Part shown: positions 23,681 through 32,898 of the stretch, one piece after another
Layout: each line of letters begins with the position of its first letter
How positions within the stretch are numbered: the first letter of the stretch is position 1
Assembly: GCA_949319575.1 (NCBI GenBank)
Contig: CASGHD010000056.1
Span: forward strand, 1-62,044
Length of the DNA: 62,044 nucleotides
Direction of reading: 5' to 3'
Origin: an uncultured Anaerolineales bacterium
GTDB lineage: Bacteria; Chloroflexota; Anaerolineae; Anaerolineales; Villigracilaceae
The notes under the pieces: model-generated
What the model saw: only the letters and a program-made list of their open reading frames with translations
Database searches by the model: none
Told to the model about the DNA's origin: nothing
Program-made: the position numbers and the translations under genes

Positions 23681-26366
23681 TAAGACAAACTTAAGTTTGT
23701 CCTACCTCGGCGCCCCGCAAATCACCCGCGCCAATTCCCCCATCACCAATTTCATCTCCAACAAAGTCCCTGCTTTGCTGGCGTATCTCGCCGTCACCCG
23801 CCGCGCCCACTCGCGCGACAAACTCGCCGCGCTCCTCTGGGGCGAGATGTCCGACGCGGACGCGAAAAATAATCTTCGGCAAGCCCTCGCCAACTTGAAA
23901 AAATATTTTGAAGATGAACTGACCATCACCCGCGATGCGATTGAATTCACGGGCGATGCCTTTGTGGACTCAATTGAATTCGACTCCGCCCTCCGTTCCG
24001 CTTCTTCTTCTGACTTGGAGCGGGTCGCGGTTATTCTGACGGATTCCCTGCGCCTGTATCGCGGCGACTTTCTCGAAGGTTTCCATATCCGCGAGGCCCC
24101 CGACTTCGAAGATTGGATGCTGACCGAACGCGCCCGCCTGCGCGAACTCGCCCTGCAAGCCATCCACCGACTCGCTGAAATCCAAATGAGCCGCGCGGAC
24201 TATCCCGCCGCGCTCGAAGCCACCTCCCGCCTGCTCGCCTTCGACCCGTGGCGAGAAGAGGCGCATCGTCAACGTATGTCTGCCCTCGCCCGCGCGGGTC
24301 AACGTTCCGCCGCGCTCGCGCAGTATCAGTCGTGCCGCCGCGTTCTCGAAAAAGAGTTGGGCGTCGAACCCGCCGCTGAGACGACCGCGCTCTACGAGCA
24401 GATCCGCAACGCGGAGAATGTGTCCCTGCACAACCTGCCTGTCAGCGCCACGTCGTTCGTCGGGCGCGAAGCGGAATTGGCGGAGATACGCGTCAGGTTG
24501 GCAAATGCCGATTGCCGCCTCATCAGCCTCGTGGGAGAGGGAGGCGTGGGCAAGTCCCGTTTGGCGCTGCAAGCCGCGCAGGGACTCGTCCAGCAGTTCA
24601 TCAACGGCGCGTGGTTCGTCCCGCTTGCCCCCATCAAAGATATCGAAGGGATGTTCCTCGCGATTGCCAACGCATTGAAGATCAACGCGACGGGCGGCGA
24701 ACAGGTTCGTGAATTTTTGCGCGATAAAAATCTCCTGCTCATTCTCGACAACATGGAGCAGTTGATCGGTGACGCGGCGCTGAAATGGATCGGCGAAACG
24801 ATCCGCGCCGCGCCGCAGGTGAAGATTTTGGTCACTTCGATCGCGCGGTTGAACGTGCAGGCGGAGACCCTGCTCGAGGTGCGCGGACTCGCGCACGCGG
24901 AAAATTCATCGCCCGCCGCGAAACTGTTTATCGAGCGGGCGCGGCAGATCAAGCCCGACTTCAACCCCAGCGCGGACGATCTCGCCGCGATTGCGTGTCT
25001 ATGTGAACTCGTTGGCGGTTCGCCGCTGGCGCTCGAACTTGCCGCCGCCTGGGTGCGCGGACTCTCCGTTTCAGACATCGTGAGGGAGATCGAGCGCAAT
25101 CTCGATATTTTGGCAACGGCGCAACAAGACCTGCCACCGCGTCATCGCAGTATCCGCGCGGTCTTCGATCATTTTTGGAATTTGCTCTCGCCCGAAGAAC
25201 GAATTGTCTTTCAAAAACAAGCCGTCTTTCGCGGCGGATTCACGCGGGAGGCGTTCGAAGCCATCACGGGCGCGAATTTATCCATGCTGGCGCGCTTCGT
25301 AGATAAGTCGGCCGTCCACTTCAGCGAAGACGGGCGCTACCGCCGCCATTCGCTGATGGTTCAATATGGTACACTGCGCCTGAGCAAAAACGACGCGCTC
25401 TGCGCGCAAGTCCGCGAGACGCACGCGCTGTATTTCAGTAAATTCGTCAACCAGTTGGAAAAGGAATTCATCGGCGGACAGCCGCAAAAAGCCATGCCCC
25501 TCTTTTTAGCCGACCTGCCCAACATCCGTCTCGCGTGGGAGTGGGCGGTCGAGAATCACGACGCAAGCGTGTTCAACGATATGTCCGATTCGGTCATGCA
25601 GGGGTTCGACCTGGCGGGGTTGTATGGCGAAGCGCTTCAAATGGCGGAACACGCGGCTGGGTCGCTGGAGCCGTTGCCCAAATCTGCCAAACGCGAAACG
25701 GTCATCGCCAGAGGCAAGGTGATGGGACTGGCGGGCGCGTTCCTATTTCGGCTGGGCGAATACGGACAGGCGATGGAGAAATGTGAGGCGTCCATGCAGA
25801 CGCTGGAGAAATACCGTCCGCACATTGCGTACGCGCACACGCTCGTCTACGCGGGCGCGGCGCAATTCGGGTTGGGCGACATGAACGCCGCCACCCAGTT
25901 TTGGGAGCGGGCGATCCGGGAATATCACGCGGCGGGTTCGCTCTGGGGCGAGACAACCAGCCGCAACAATCTCGCGGAAGCGTTGATCGCGGCGGGAAAT
26001 TTGTTCGACGCCAAAATACATTCGCGCGAGGCGCTCGCGTTGGGACAGAGAATGAACAACGCCGAAATGGCTGGCAGTTCATTTATCAATCTCGCCCTGA
26101 TCGCGTTGCAGGAAGGAGCTGTCTCCGACGCGGCGCGATTTGCCGAAGAGTCGCTTTCCCGCTTTCAGCAATCGGGGCACGACGCCCATATCGCCAATTC
26201 CATGTCCATCCTGGCGCGGGTCGCGGCGAAACATAATAACGCTGCCGAGGCGCGCCGCCTGCTGGAGGAAAGTATCGGCATTTTGAAGCGCGTCGGCAAT
26301 CGGCTGTACCTGGAGCAGTGCGAGCAGGAACTGGCGGAGGTGGTGTCCGCGTTGGGGAAAGACTGA
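23652..26366 (+). CDS. BTAD-domain transcriptional regulator with NB-ARC-like ATPase and TPRs (AfsR/SARP-like)
   Basis: A very long regulator of about 900 residues. In order: an OmpR-like winged helix (about 20-110; LLAYLAVTRRAHSRDKLAAL, KNNLRQALANLKKYF); a BTAD domain (about 110-255; LYRGDFLEGFHI, RRVLEKELGVEPAAETTALY); an NB-ARC-like ATPase with Walker A GEGGVGKSRLA near 300-310, LLLILDNMEQL as Walker B and GGSPLALELAAAW; and about six TPR-like repeats to the end. Such proteins act as ATP-dependent regulators of secondary or catabolic genes; targets are unknown. The start is uncertain. The RAYT stop lies inside the frame at 23678-23680 (different frame), and the 18-bp REP encodes part of the N-terminus. 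ATG 23652 or TTG 23697 are candidates; both overlap or follow the transposase. Confidence 0.85.
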   Translation: MSPPNSASGSKTNLSLSYLGAPQITRANSPITNFISNKVPALLAYLAVTRRAHSRDKLAALLWGEMSDADAKNNLRQALANLKKYFEDELTITRDAIEFTGDAFVDSIEFDSALRSASSSDLERVAVILTDSLRLYRGDFLEGFHIREAPDFEDWMLTERARLRELALQAIHRLAEIQMSRADYPAALEATSRLLAFDPWREEAHRQRMSALARAGQRSAALAQYQSCRRVLEKELGVEPAAETTALYEQIRNAENVSLHNLPVSATSFVGREAELAEIRVRLANADCRLISLVGEGGVGKSRLALQAAQGLVQQFINGAWFVPLAPIKDIEGMFLAIANALKINATGGEQVREFLRDKNLLLILDNMEQLIGDAALKWIGETIRAAPQVKILVTSIARLNVQAETLLEVRGLAHAENSSPAAKLFIERARQIKPDFNPSADDLAAIACLCELVGGSPLALELAAAWVRGLSVSDIVREIERNLDILATAQQDLPPRHRSIRAVFDHFWNLLSPEERIVFQKQAVFRGGFTREAFEAITGANLSMLARFVDKSAVHFSEDGRYRRHSLMVQYGTLRLSKNDALCAQVRETHALYFSKFVNQLEKEFIGGQPQKAMPLFLADLPNIRLAWEWAVENHDASVFNDMSDSVMQGFDLAGLYGEALQMAEHAAGSLEPLPKSAKRETVIARGKVMGLAGAFLFRLGEYGQAMEKCEASMQTLEKYRPHIAYAHTLVYAGAAQFGLGDMNAATQFWERAIREYHAAGSLWGETTSRNNLAEALIAAGNLFDAKIHSREALALGQRMNNAEMAGSSFINLALIALQEGAVSDAARFAEESLSRFQQSGHDAHIANSMSILARVAAKHNNAAEARRLLEESIGILKRVGNRLYLEQCEQELAEVVSALGKD
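23684..23701. repeat. REP palindrome downstream of the transposase
   Basis: A perfect 18-bp palindrome GACAAACTTAAGTTTGTC. It is read in frame as part of the N-terminal coding sequence of the next ORF. Confidence 0.8.
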
Positions 26367-26384
26367 TATTAACAGCGTTTTTTG

Positions 26385-26561
26385 GTAACTACTCAGCCTC
26401 GAACATGTCGCTGCGAGGCGGTCTTGGTTTTGCCGAAGCAGTCTCTCCATGCCGGGAGATTGCTTCCCTTCGACAGGCTCAGGACAGGCGTCGGGACCCC
26501 GAAAAAACATCGGGGCAAGCGAGCAAGAGCCCTCCTCGCAACGACAGGTCTGAGTAGTTAC
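26385..26561. mobile_element. MITE-like element with perfect 12-bp terminal inverted repeats
   Basis: GTAACTACTCAG and CTGAGTAGTTAC are exact inverted ends 177 bp apart. The interior contains TGTCGCTGCGAGG, GAAGCAGTCTC, GGGAGATTGCTTC, GACCCCGAAAAAACATCGGG and CCTCCTCGCAACGACA. It is the inverse relative of 1818-1972. No ORF is carried. Confidence 0.75.
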
Positions 26562-26593
26562 GTTTTTTGCAGATATTCAAAAAGGAGAATGCC

Positions 26594-27112
26594 ATGACAG
26601 AAACTGATGTTGCGCGTTGGATCATAATGTTTTGCGTTGCGCCGATCCTCCTGGGCGGATTGTTAATCACAGACGGGATATTTGGCGTCGTTTTGTTCCT
26701 GAATCTACGCGCGCTGCGGGCGGCGAAAGATTGGGTTTCGACGAGAGGCACGATCATTACTTCCAAAATAAAGGTAATGGGGATACGCTCAAGAGGCGGC
26801 AGGACGCAGACCAACATCCCCGTGGTGGAATATTCGTACCAGGTGGGTGGGCAATCGTACCAGAACGACAAGTTGTATGCGGGTCACGCCTTTGGAGGGG
26901 ATAAAAAACAGGCGACGGAAAAGTTTCTGGAGCAATATCCCGAAGGCGGTTCGGTGGAGGTTTTTTATAACCCAAACAACCCCGCGGAATCGGCGTTGCA
27001 CAAGAACAATCCCAATGTTCGGGGCATTGTCGTCATCTTGATCGTCGCCAACCTGGTCTTATGCGGGATGCTTCCCATTTTCTGGCTGATCATAGGAATG
27101 GTTTCGCCATGA
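26594..27112 (+). CDS. DUF3592 domain membrane protein
   Basis: A 172-residue protein: an N-terminal hydrophobic segment (about 8-32), a soluble beta-rich DUF3592 domain (NIPVVEYSYQVGGQSYQNDK, EGGSVEVFYNPNNPAESAL) and a C-terminal membrane segment (about 148-168). The family's function is unknown. A paralogue lies at 42250-42669 with the same IPVV-Y-YQV-G...Y and V-YNP-NP-ESAL signatures. I chose the ATG at 26594 with AAAGGAGA upstream over the in-frame extension from 26567. Confidence 0.82.
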   Translation: MTETDVARWIIMFCVAPILLGGLLITDGIFGVVLFLNLRALRAAKDWVSTRGTIITSKIKVMGIRSRGGRTQTNIPVVEYSYQVGGQSYQNDKLYAGHAFGGDKKQATEKFLEQYPEGGSVEVFYNPNNPAESALHKNNPNVRGIVVILIVANLVLCGMLPIFWLIIGMVSP

Positions 27113-27141
27113 CGACTCTTCCGTAACAAGCGGGAAAGAGC

Positions 27142-27226
27142 CTAAACACGAAGGACACCATGCGCACAAAGGAAAAAAAGGTACGATCGTTTTTTCTGCG
27201 TGACCTCTGTGTACTTTGTGTTTGAA
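27142..27226. repeat. Paired arms TAAACACGAAGGACACCATG / ACTTTGTGTTTGA
   Basis: Same family as 21099-21180: AACACGAAGGACACC on the left, CTTTGTGTTTGAAA on the right, around an AAAGG / TTTTT core. Confidence 0.5.
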
Positions 27227-27283
27227 AAGGGTTTTCCCGTTAATAACGGTAAAACCTCCTCGACCCAATCTTCTGGAGGCAAC

Positions 27284-28345
27284 ATGAACACAATCGCAAC
27301 AATCCACTCGCGCGGGATTCGATTTCTTTTGGCGATCATCATCGCCGTAAGCATGGCGCTCGCAGTGACGCCCGCGCAAGCCTGCGCCTGCGGCATTTAC
27401 GTCCCGCTGGACGGCGAGGCGAGCGTCACTGAGGAACTTGTCCTGATCCGCTGGGACGGTCAGACCGAAGACATCGTCATGACGCTGGGCGTGCTGGGCA
27501 GTTCGAGCGAGGCGGCGGTCGTCTTCCCCGTCCCCGCGCGGGCGGAGGTTCAACTCGCGGACGCCGAAATCTTCGACGCGTTGCAGGAGTTGACGAAGCC
27601 CATCGTCGAAAAGCAGATCGCGTTGTTCCCGATGGTGGGCGGCACAGATGGCGCGCCTGGCGGAGCCGCCGTGACTTTGCTCGAACGCCAGACGCTCGGT
27701 CCCTTCGACGTGTCCACGCTCGCCGCAACGGACGCGGACGCGCTCGGCAACTGGCTCGCCGAAAACGGCTACAATCTCGCGCCCGAAGTCGCCGCCGCGC
27801 TCGAACCGTACGTCCAGCAGAATTGGTACTATGTCGCAGTGCGCCTCTCCCCCGGCGCGGGCTCGGACGAATTGACGGGCGAACTCGACCCGTTGTGGAT
27901 CACCTTCGACTACGACAAGATCGTTTACCCCATGCGGCTCTCGGCGTTGGCGCGCGACTCGCTCACGGTCTTCATGTACGTCCTGGCGGATCACCGCGTC
28001 CAAAAGCCGATGTCGTACGGATACGAAGACGTTCAATACGCCGATTGGATTGACCCCGCCTCTCTGGAAAACGATTCGCCTCTCGCATCCTTCGTCACGA
28101 AGAAAATGTTCCTGACCAAAATCGTCGAGGATATTCACCAGCCCGAAACCATCACGGACGATTACGTCTTCGAGTTCGCCGCCTCCGACGAAACGTATCA
28201 CATCGTCCGCTACGAATACACGTACGGCATTGCGGGGATTCCCTTTTTTATCCTGATTCCCGGCGGTATTTTGCTTGGCGCGTTTGTTATCGGGGCGTTC
28301 GTTGTCTTGAGTCTCCGGAGCAAATCTCCGCTTCCAAAAGCCTGA
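27284..28345 (+). CDS. DUF2330 domain protein, secreted with C-terminal anchor
   Basis: A 353-residue exported protein. Residues 1-33 form a signal peptide (FLLAIIIAVSMALAVTPAQA), followed at once by CACGIYVPLDGEASVTEEL, the Cys-rich start characteristic of DUF2330 proteins. The middle is a soluble domain with EAAVVFPVPARAEVQLADAE, and the end has one membrane helix (PFFILIPGGILLGAFVIGAF) with a short basic tail. The function of the family is unknown. The ATG at 27284 has TGGAGG upstream. The next gene, recJ, begins 58 nt later across a heptamer repeat. Confidence 0.85.
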   Translation: MNTIATIHSRGIRFLLAIIIAVSMALAVTPAQACACGIYVPLDGEASVTEELVLIRWDGQTEDIVMTLGVLGSSSEAAVVFPVPARAEVQLADAEIFDALQELTKPIVEKQIALFPMVGGTDGAPGGAAVTLLERQTLGPFDVSTLAATDADALGNWLAENGYNLAPEVAAALEPYVQQNWYYVAVRLSPGAGSDELTGELDPLWITFDYDKIVYPMRLSALARDSLTVFMYVLADHRVQKPMSYGYEDVQYADWIDPASLENDSPLASFVTKKMFLTKIVEDIHQPETITDDYVFEFAASDETYHIVRYEYTYGIAGIPFFILIPGGILLGAFVIGAFVVLSLRSKSPLPKA

Positions 28346-28375
28346 GCCGCGTCAGCCAAAACGAAATCATACAAC

Positions 28376-28403
28376 TTGACGCCTGAAACCTGATACTTGA
28401 AAC
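28376..28403. repeat. Heptamer array CTTGACG/CCTGAAA/CCTGATA/CTTGAAA
   Basis: Four degenerate 7-bp units run right up to the recJ ATG and leave no Shine-Dalgarno there. Confidence 0.6.
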
Positions 28404-30710
28404 ATGACTCGCTGGCTCAACCCTCCTCCCGTAGACGTTTCGCCTCTTTCGACCCTCGACCTGCCTCTCCTCCTCCAGCAGACTCTCATCCGACGCGGCA
28501 TCGTCACACCTGACGCCGCCCGCGCCTTCCTCCACCCCGACGAAACTCCATCCACGCCATTCCCCAATATCGAATCGGCAACAGAAATTATTCAAGCCGC
28601 CATCCAACGCAAGGATCGCATCTGCGTCTGGGGTGACTTCGACGTGGACGGGCAAACCTCCACCGCCCTGCTTGTGCAAACGCTTCAATCCCTCAGCGCG
28701 GATGTTGTTTATTACATTCCGATTCGCGGCAAAGAGAGTCACGGCGTTCACATCGAATCGCTTGCGCCGATTATTGATAATGGAATCAAACTCATCATCA
28801 CCTGTGATACAGGCATCACCGCGCACGAAGCGATTGAGTACGCCAACTCGCGCGGTGTAGATGTTGTCATCACCGATCATCACGATCTGAGCGAAACATT
28901 ACCGAATGCAAAAGCAATTATCAATCCAAAGTTATTGCCTCCAGAACACCCGCTCAAAAATCTCGCAGGTGTTGGCGTTGCATACACACTCGCCGAAGCG
29001 CTGTTAGACGATAGACCGCAGACCATTGACCATGAAGCATCGTCCGTTGTCCATCGTCCATCGTCAGAAGAACTACTCGACCTCGTTGCCCTCGGACTTA
29101 TCGCCGACGTCGCCCTCCTTCAAAGGGAAACACGTTCGCTCGCACAAAGGGGAATTCAACAACTTCGCAAAACGAATCGCATTGGTTTGAAAGTGATGGC
29201 GGAACTCTCGAACACGAATCTCGAATCGCTGACCGAAGAAACCATCGGCTTCACGTTTGCGCCCCGCTTGAACGCGCTCGGCAGATTGAGTGATGCCAAC
29301 CCCGCCGTTGAATTACTAAACACCAATAACCCCGCACGCGCCAGAGTCCTCGCCGCGCAAATTGAAGGCTTGAACGCGCAACGAAGATTGTTGACGAGTC
29401 AAGTCACCGAAGCGGCGGAGGCGCAGTTGCGTGAACATCCCGAATTGTTGAACGAGCCAGCCATTGTTTTGTCTCACCCCAACTGGCCCGGTGGAGTTGT
29501 CGGCATTGTGGCAAACCGTCTCGTGGATCGTTATCACAAACCCGCGCTACTTCTCACCGAATCGGACGATGGCATCTTGCGCGGTTCAGCGCGTTCTATC
29601 GAAGGACTGCATATCACCGAGGCGATCTCATCGCAAAAAGAATCGCTACTGAACTTCGGCGGTCATCCCATGGCGGCGGGACTATCGCTCAAAAAAGATA
29701 ATTTCACTTCTTTTCGTCGCGGACTTGGCAAGGCAATCGAGAAGCAACTCGGTGAAATTATCCGCGAAGAGCCGACGCTTCAAATTGACTCATGGCTCGG
29801 CTTGGATGAAATCAACTTAGAATTGGCAGGCGCGATTGAAATGCTTGCCCCGTTCGGCGCAGGAAACCCGAAATTGACATTCGCCTCGCGCGGCGTGACG
29901 TTGAAGTCGGTGGCGGAGATCGGCAAGACAAAAGAACATTTACGTTTGGCGGTGGAAGATGAAAACGGAAATGTGCAAAGGGTTTTATGGTGGGGTGGCG
30001 CAGGCGAAGACTTGCCAGAAACGGGAACCCAAATTGACATCGCCTATTCTGTGCGAGCCTCCACGTTTCGCGGCGAAAAGCAAGTCAATGCGACGTTCGA
30101 GGAATTGCGTCTTGTCGAAAACAAAGTTATTGAAATTCAAAAAACAAAACTTGAAATCGTTGACTTGCGCTTGAAACCTGCGACATTTGACCTTCGACCT
30201 TCAACTTTGATTTGGGCAGAAGGCGCGGATAAATCAAAAGGCAAATCACGCTACGAGTTGTATCCCGCCGACGAGCTTGTGATTTATACAACACCCGCAT
30301 CACCCTCAGACCTTCGCGCTGTGTTGGAAGTTGTCAAACCGAAGATCGTCCACGTGTTAGCAGTTTCACCCGCGAAAGAAAAAACAGACGAGTTCCTCGC
30401 GCGACTGGCGGGCATGGCAAAGTTTGCGATCAACAACAAAGGCGGGAAAGTTTCGGTGAACGAGCTGGCTGTCGCAACCGCGCAACGCGTCAACGCCGCG
30501 CGGATCGGTTTGGAGTGGCTGGCGGCTGGGGGTCACGTATCAGCCGTCCCCGAGGGCGAAGCGGTTCTTTTATCCGCCGGGAATGGCGCGGCGAATCAAT
30601 ATCTCCAAAAGGAATTGTTCATCGCTGTGAGGGGCATCCTTGAAGAGACAGCCGCGTTCCGCGAATATTTTGCGCAAGCCGATTTGGAGCAGGCGTTTGG
30701 CGGTATGTAA
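28404..30710 (+). CDS. recJ: Single-stranded-DNA-specific exonuclease RecJ
   Basis: A 768-residue DHH-superfamily 5'-3' exonuclease for recombination and mismatch repair. Motifs: VWGDFDVDGQTSTALL (near 75), LIITCDTGI, the DHH motif VVITDHHDLSETLPNAKAII, GLIADVALL, then DHHA1 with GVVGIVANRLVDRY and the NFGGHPMAAGLSL signature, and an OB-like RecJ domain after 450. Two segments look foreign: residues near 206-222 (DRPQTIDHEASSVVHRPSS) and near 578-602 (EIVDLRLKPATFDLRPSTL). Their DNA (29019-29066 and 30129-30212) is built of degenerate heptamer repeats, so repeats seem to have been inserted in frame. The first lies between motifs III and IV, the second in the C-terminal part. Confidence 0.93.
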   Translation: MTRWLNPPPVDVSPLSTLDLPLLLQQTLIRRGIVTPDAARAFLHPDETPSTPFPNIESATEIIQAAIQRKDRICVWGDFDVDGQTSTALLVQTLQSLSADVVYYIPIRGKESHGVHIESLAPIIDNGIKLIITCDTGITAHEAIEYANSRGVDVVITDHHDLSETLPNAKAIINPKLLPPEHPLKNLAGVGVAYTLAEALLDDRPQTIDHEASSVVHRPSSEELLDLVALGLIADVALLQRETRSLAQRGIQQLRKTNRIGLKVMAELSNTNLESLTEETIGFTFAPRLNALGRLSDANPAVELLNTNNPARARVLAAQIEGLNAQRRLLTSQVTEAAEAQLREHPELLNEPAIVLSHPNWPGGVVGIVANRLVDRYHKPALLLTESDDGILRGSARSIEGLHITEAISSQKESLLNFGGHPMAAGLSLKKDNFTSFRRGLGKAIEKQLGEIIREEPTLQIDSWLGLDEINLELAGAIEMLAPFGAGNPKLTFASRGVTLKSVAEIGKTKEHLRLAVEDENGNVQRVLWWGGAGEDLPETGTQIDIAYSVRASTFRGEKQVNATFEELRLVENKVIEIQKTKLEIVDLRLKPATFDLRPSTLIWAEGADKSKGKSRYELYPADELVIYTTPASPSDLRAVLEVVKPKIVHVLAVSPAKEKTDEFLARLAGMAKFAINNKGGKVSVNELAVATAQRVNAARIGLEWLAAGGHVSAVPEGEAVLLSAGNGAANQYLQKELFIAVRGILEETAAFREYFAQADLEQAFGGM

Positions 30711-30711
30711 T

Positions 30712-31536
30712 TCACTGCGTGGGGGTTGGCGTGGGGGTGAGGATGGGGTCGGGGACGATGAGCGAATCAAGGTTAATCGCGCCGCCCGAGAGATGGGTGA
30801 TGGCGACGCTGTGCGTGCCATTGATCAAGATCGGTGAAACCCATTCTGCGATACTTATCGCGCCGGAGGTCTGATTCAAGTCAAAATCCAATCCGTCGAG
30901 CGAGACGCGCGTTATCCCAAGCCCGGGACCTTCCTGGTAAAAGATTCGAATCTGTTCGCCGATGAAGCGGAAGGAGAGCGAATTATTCAATACGTTTGAA
31001 ACATGCAGTGTGTCCTCGAAGGCATCGGGTACATCCACTTGTTCGATCCAATTCCCTGCATATTGAATGTGCGCGTCGAAATCGTCGTAGGTGCCGGGGT
31101 TGAGCGGCGCGTTGGATGGCGAGGTGGTGGGTTTGGAGGACGACGCGCTGGTCGGCGCAGATGATGGTTTGGTTGGCTTGGAGGGGGCGGGTTTGGTCAA
31201 CACGGAGGATGGTTTGGTGGGAACGCGTGGTTCCTCGACATCCTCAGTCTCCTCGGTTTGGGTCGGTTGCAAAATGTCCAAGTCGAACGGCGTGACGGTG
31301 GGTTCGGAGGTTGCTTCACCTTCCGCCGCGCTTTCATCGGGGGTGAGTGTCGTGAACCCCGGTTCGGTTCCAAGAAGCAGATATTTAAATGGAGTGAAGG
31401 TTTCGTTCGCGACAGAAACGGATCGAAACGAAATTAACTGCCCAAGGAGCAAGACGAGGCAAATACCAAACACAGCGAAGACGCCAAACGTGATTGGAAT
31501 AATGAAAGCGCGATCGAAAGTTGGCTTGTTATCCAT
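30712..31536 (-). CDS. Membrane-anchored extracellular protein with a Pro/Thr/Ser linker
   Basis: A 274-residue protein with a short cytosolic start, one membrane helix (about 10-38), a long low-complexity stretch rich in Thr, Pro, Ser and Lys (about 60-150; TKPAPSKPTKPSSAPTSAS), and a C-terminal beta-rich domain (about 152-262; FDAHIQYAGNWIEQ, SLSFRFIGEQIRIFYQEGPG). That domain resembles carbohydrate-binding or jelly-roll modules seen in such secreted proteins. It ends in TPTPTPTQ. It overlaps the end of the aminotransferase gene by 8 nt, so it is co-transcribed with it. The role is unknown. Confidence 0.75.
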   Translation of the reverse strand: MDNKPTFDRAFIIPITFGVFAVFGICLVLLLGQLISFRSVSVANETFTPFKYLLLGTEPGFTTLTPDESAAEGEATSEPTVTPFDLDILQPTQTEETEDVEEPRVPTKPSSVLTKPAPSKPTKPSSAPTSASSSKPTTSPSNAPLNPGTYDDFDAHIQYAGNWIEQVDVPDAFEDTLHVSNVLNNSLSFRFIGEQIRIFYQEGPGLGITRVSLDGLDFDLNQTSGAISIAEWVSPILINGTHSVAITHLSGGAINLDSLIVPDPILTPTPTPTQ

Positions 31537-32881
31537 GCGTTTCTTTGTCTGTAATTTCCAACGCCTTGTCCAAAATATCGATCCCCTCCTTGAGTTGCTC
31601 CTCAGAGATGATCAGCGGCGGAATGACCAACACAGTATGCCAGTGTGCGTACAGGAACAACCCGTGATCGAGGCAATATTTTTTCAACGCGTTCATTGCC
31701 GGCGATGAGCTGTTCCATGGCGCCATCGGTTCTTTGGTTTTTCGATCCTTGACTAATTCAAGGATTCCGAACAACCCGATCGAGCGGACTTCGCCAACGG
31801 AGGGATGCGCCTCGCCCAGATCGGTCAACATGCGCTTCAAGACCGGACCCATGCCTGCCACTCGTTGGACGATTTGATCGTCCCTCATCGCCTGAATGTT
31901 GGCGACAGCCGCCGCCAGCGAGACCGGATGCGATGTGTAGGTCAATCCACTTTCGAATGGCGTCTCGTTGAACGCGGCGGCGATCTCCGGCTTCATGGCA
32001 ACCGCCCCCAGCGGCGCGTACGCGGAGGTGAGTCCTTTTGCCATGGTGATAATGTCCGGGACAACATCCCAATGTTCAACGGCGAACCATTTGCCGGTGC
32101 GGCCGAATCCGCTCATCACTTCGTCGCAGATCATCACGATTCCATATTTGTCGCACAGGGCGCGCGCGCCTTGCATATATCCATCAGGCGGGATGATGAC
32201 GCCGTTGGCGCCGGTGACCGATTCCATCAGGATGGCGGCAATGGTTTCGGGTCCCTCGTATTGGATGATCTCTTCAAGGTGGTTGAGGTAATCCCGCGCA
32301 AAGTCCTGCTCTGAGATGTCGTTGTTGTTCCGGTGAAAATTGGAGCGGTAGCGATACGGGTCGAGAAAATGAACCACGCCGGTCATGAGATTTGGCTCCC
32401 AGACGACGCGACGGGGGTCGCCGGTCGCCGCCATGGCGCCGGCAGTTGCCCCATGGTAAGACCGGTAGCGCGTCAGGATTTTGTGTCGCCCGGTATATCC
32501 GCGCGCGAGTTTGATGGCGTTCTCGTTGGCGTCCGCGCCGCCGAGGGTGAACAGAATCTTCGTCAGGGCTTGATGCGGGGTTACCTCTGCGATTGTTTTG
32601 GCGGCAAGCGCGCGGATTTTGGTCGTCATGCCCGGCGCGGCGTAGGGGAGTTCCGCCGCTTGCTCTTGCATGGCTTTGATAACGCGCTCGTCTCCGTGCC
32701 CGATGTTGACGCACATGGTCATCGAATTGAAGTCGAGGTAACGCTTGTCGTCCACGTCCCAGAAATACACGCCCTTGGCGCGCCTCACCGCGATCGGGTT
32801 CACCTTTGCTTGCGCCGACCATGTAAAAAAGACATGGTCTTTTGTCAATTGTAGAATTTCATGATCCGGCAGATCGAACAT
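31529..32881 (-). CDS. Class III pyridoxal-phosphate aminotransferase
   Basis: A 450-residue fold-type I aminotransferase of class III. Signatures: GVYFWDVDDKRYLDFNSMTM at the start, LFTLGGADANENAIKLARGY, YRSYHGATAGAMAATGD, IVMICDEVMSGFGRTGKWFA and the PLP lysine in ITMAKGLTSAYAPLGAVAM. The sequence is close in style to taurine- or omega-amino-acid:pyruvate aminotransferases, which remove the terminal amine of compounds such as beta-alanine, taurine or GABA. The exact substrate is not predictable. The ATG at 32881 has AGGTGA upstream. It shares an operon with the membrane-anchored protein downstream. Confidence 0.87.
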   Translation of the reverse strand: MFDLPDHEILQLTKDHVFFTWSAQAKVNPIAVRRAKGVYFWDVDDKRYLDFNSMTMCVNIGHGDERVIKAMQEQAAELPYAAPGMTTKIRALAAKTIAEVTPHQALTKILFTLGGADANENAIKLARGYTGRHKILTRYRSYHGATAGAMAATGDPRRVVWEPNLMTGVVHFLDPYRYRSNFHRNNNDISEQDFARDYLNHLEEIIQYEGPETIAAILMESVTGANGVIIPPDGYMQGARALCDKYGIVMICDEVMSGFGRTGKWFAVEHWDVVPDIITMAKGLTSAYAPLGAVAMKPEIAAAFNETPFESGLTYTSHPVSLAAAVANIQAMRDDQIVQRVAGMGPVLKRMLTDLGEAHPSVGEVRSIGLFGILELVKDRKTKEPMAPWNSSSPAMNALKKYCLDHGLFLYAHWHTVLVIPPLIISEEQLKEGIDILDKALEITDKETHG

Positions 32882-32898
32882 TATTCACCTCTGAGTAA

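Noticed and set aside
27059-28201. A 380-codon open frame opposite the DUF2330 gene
   Set aside because: Composition is typical of the antisense of a GC-rich gene, while the plus strand has a signal peptide and a known family.
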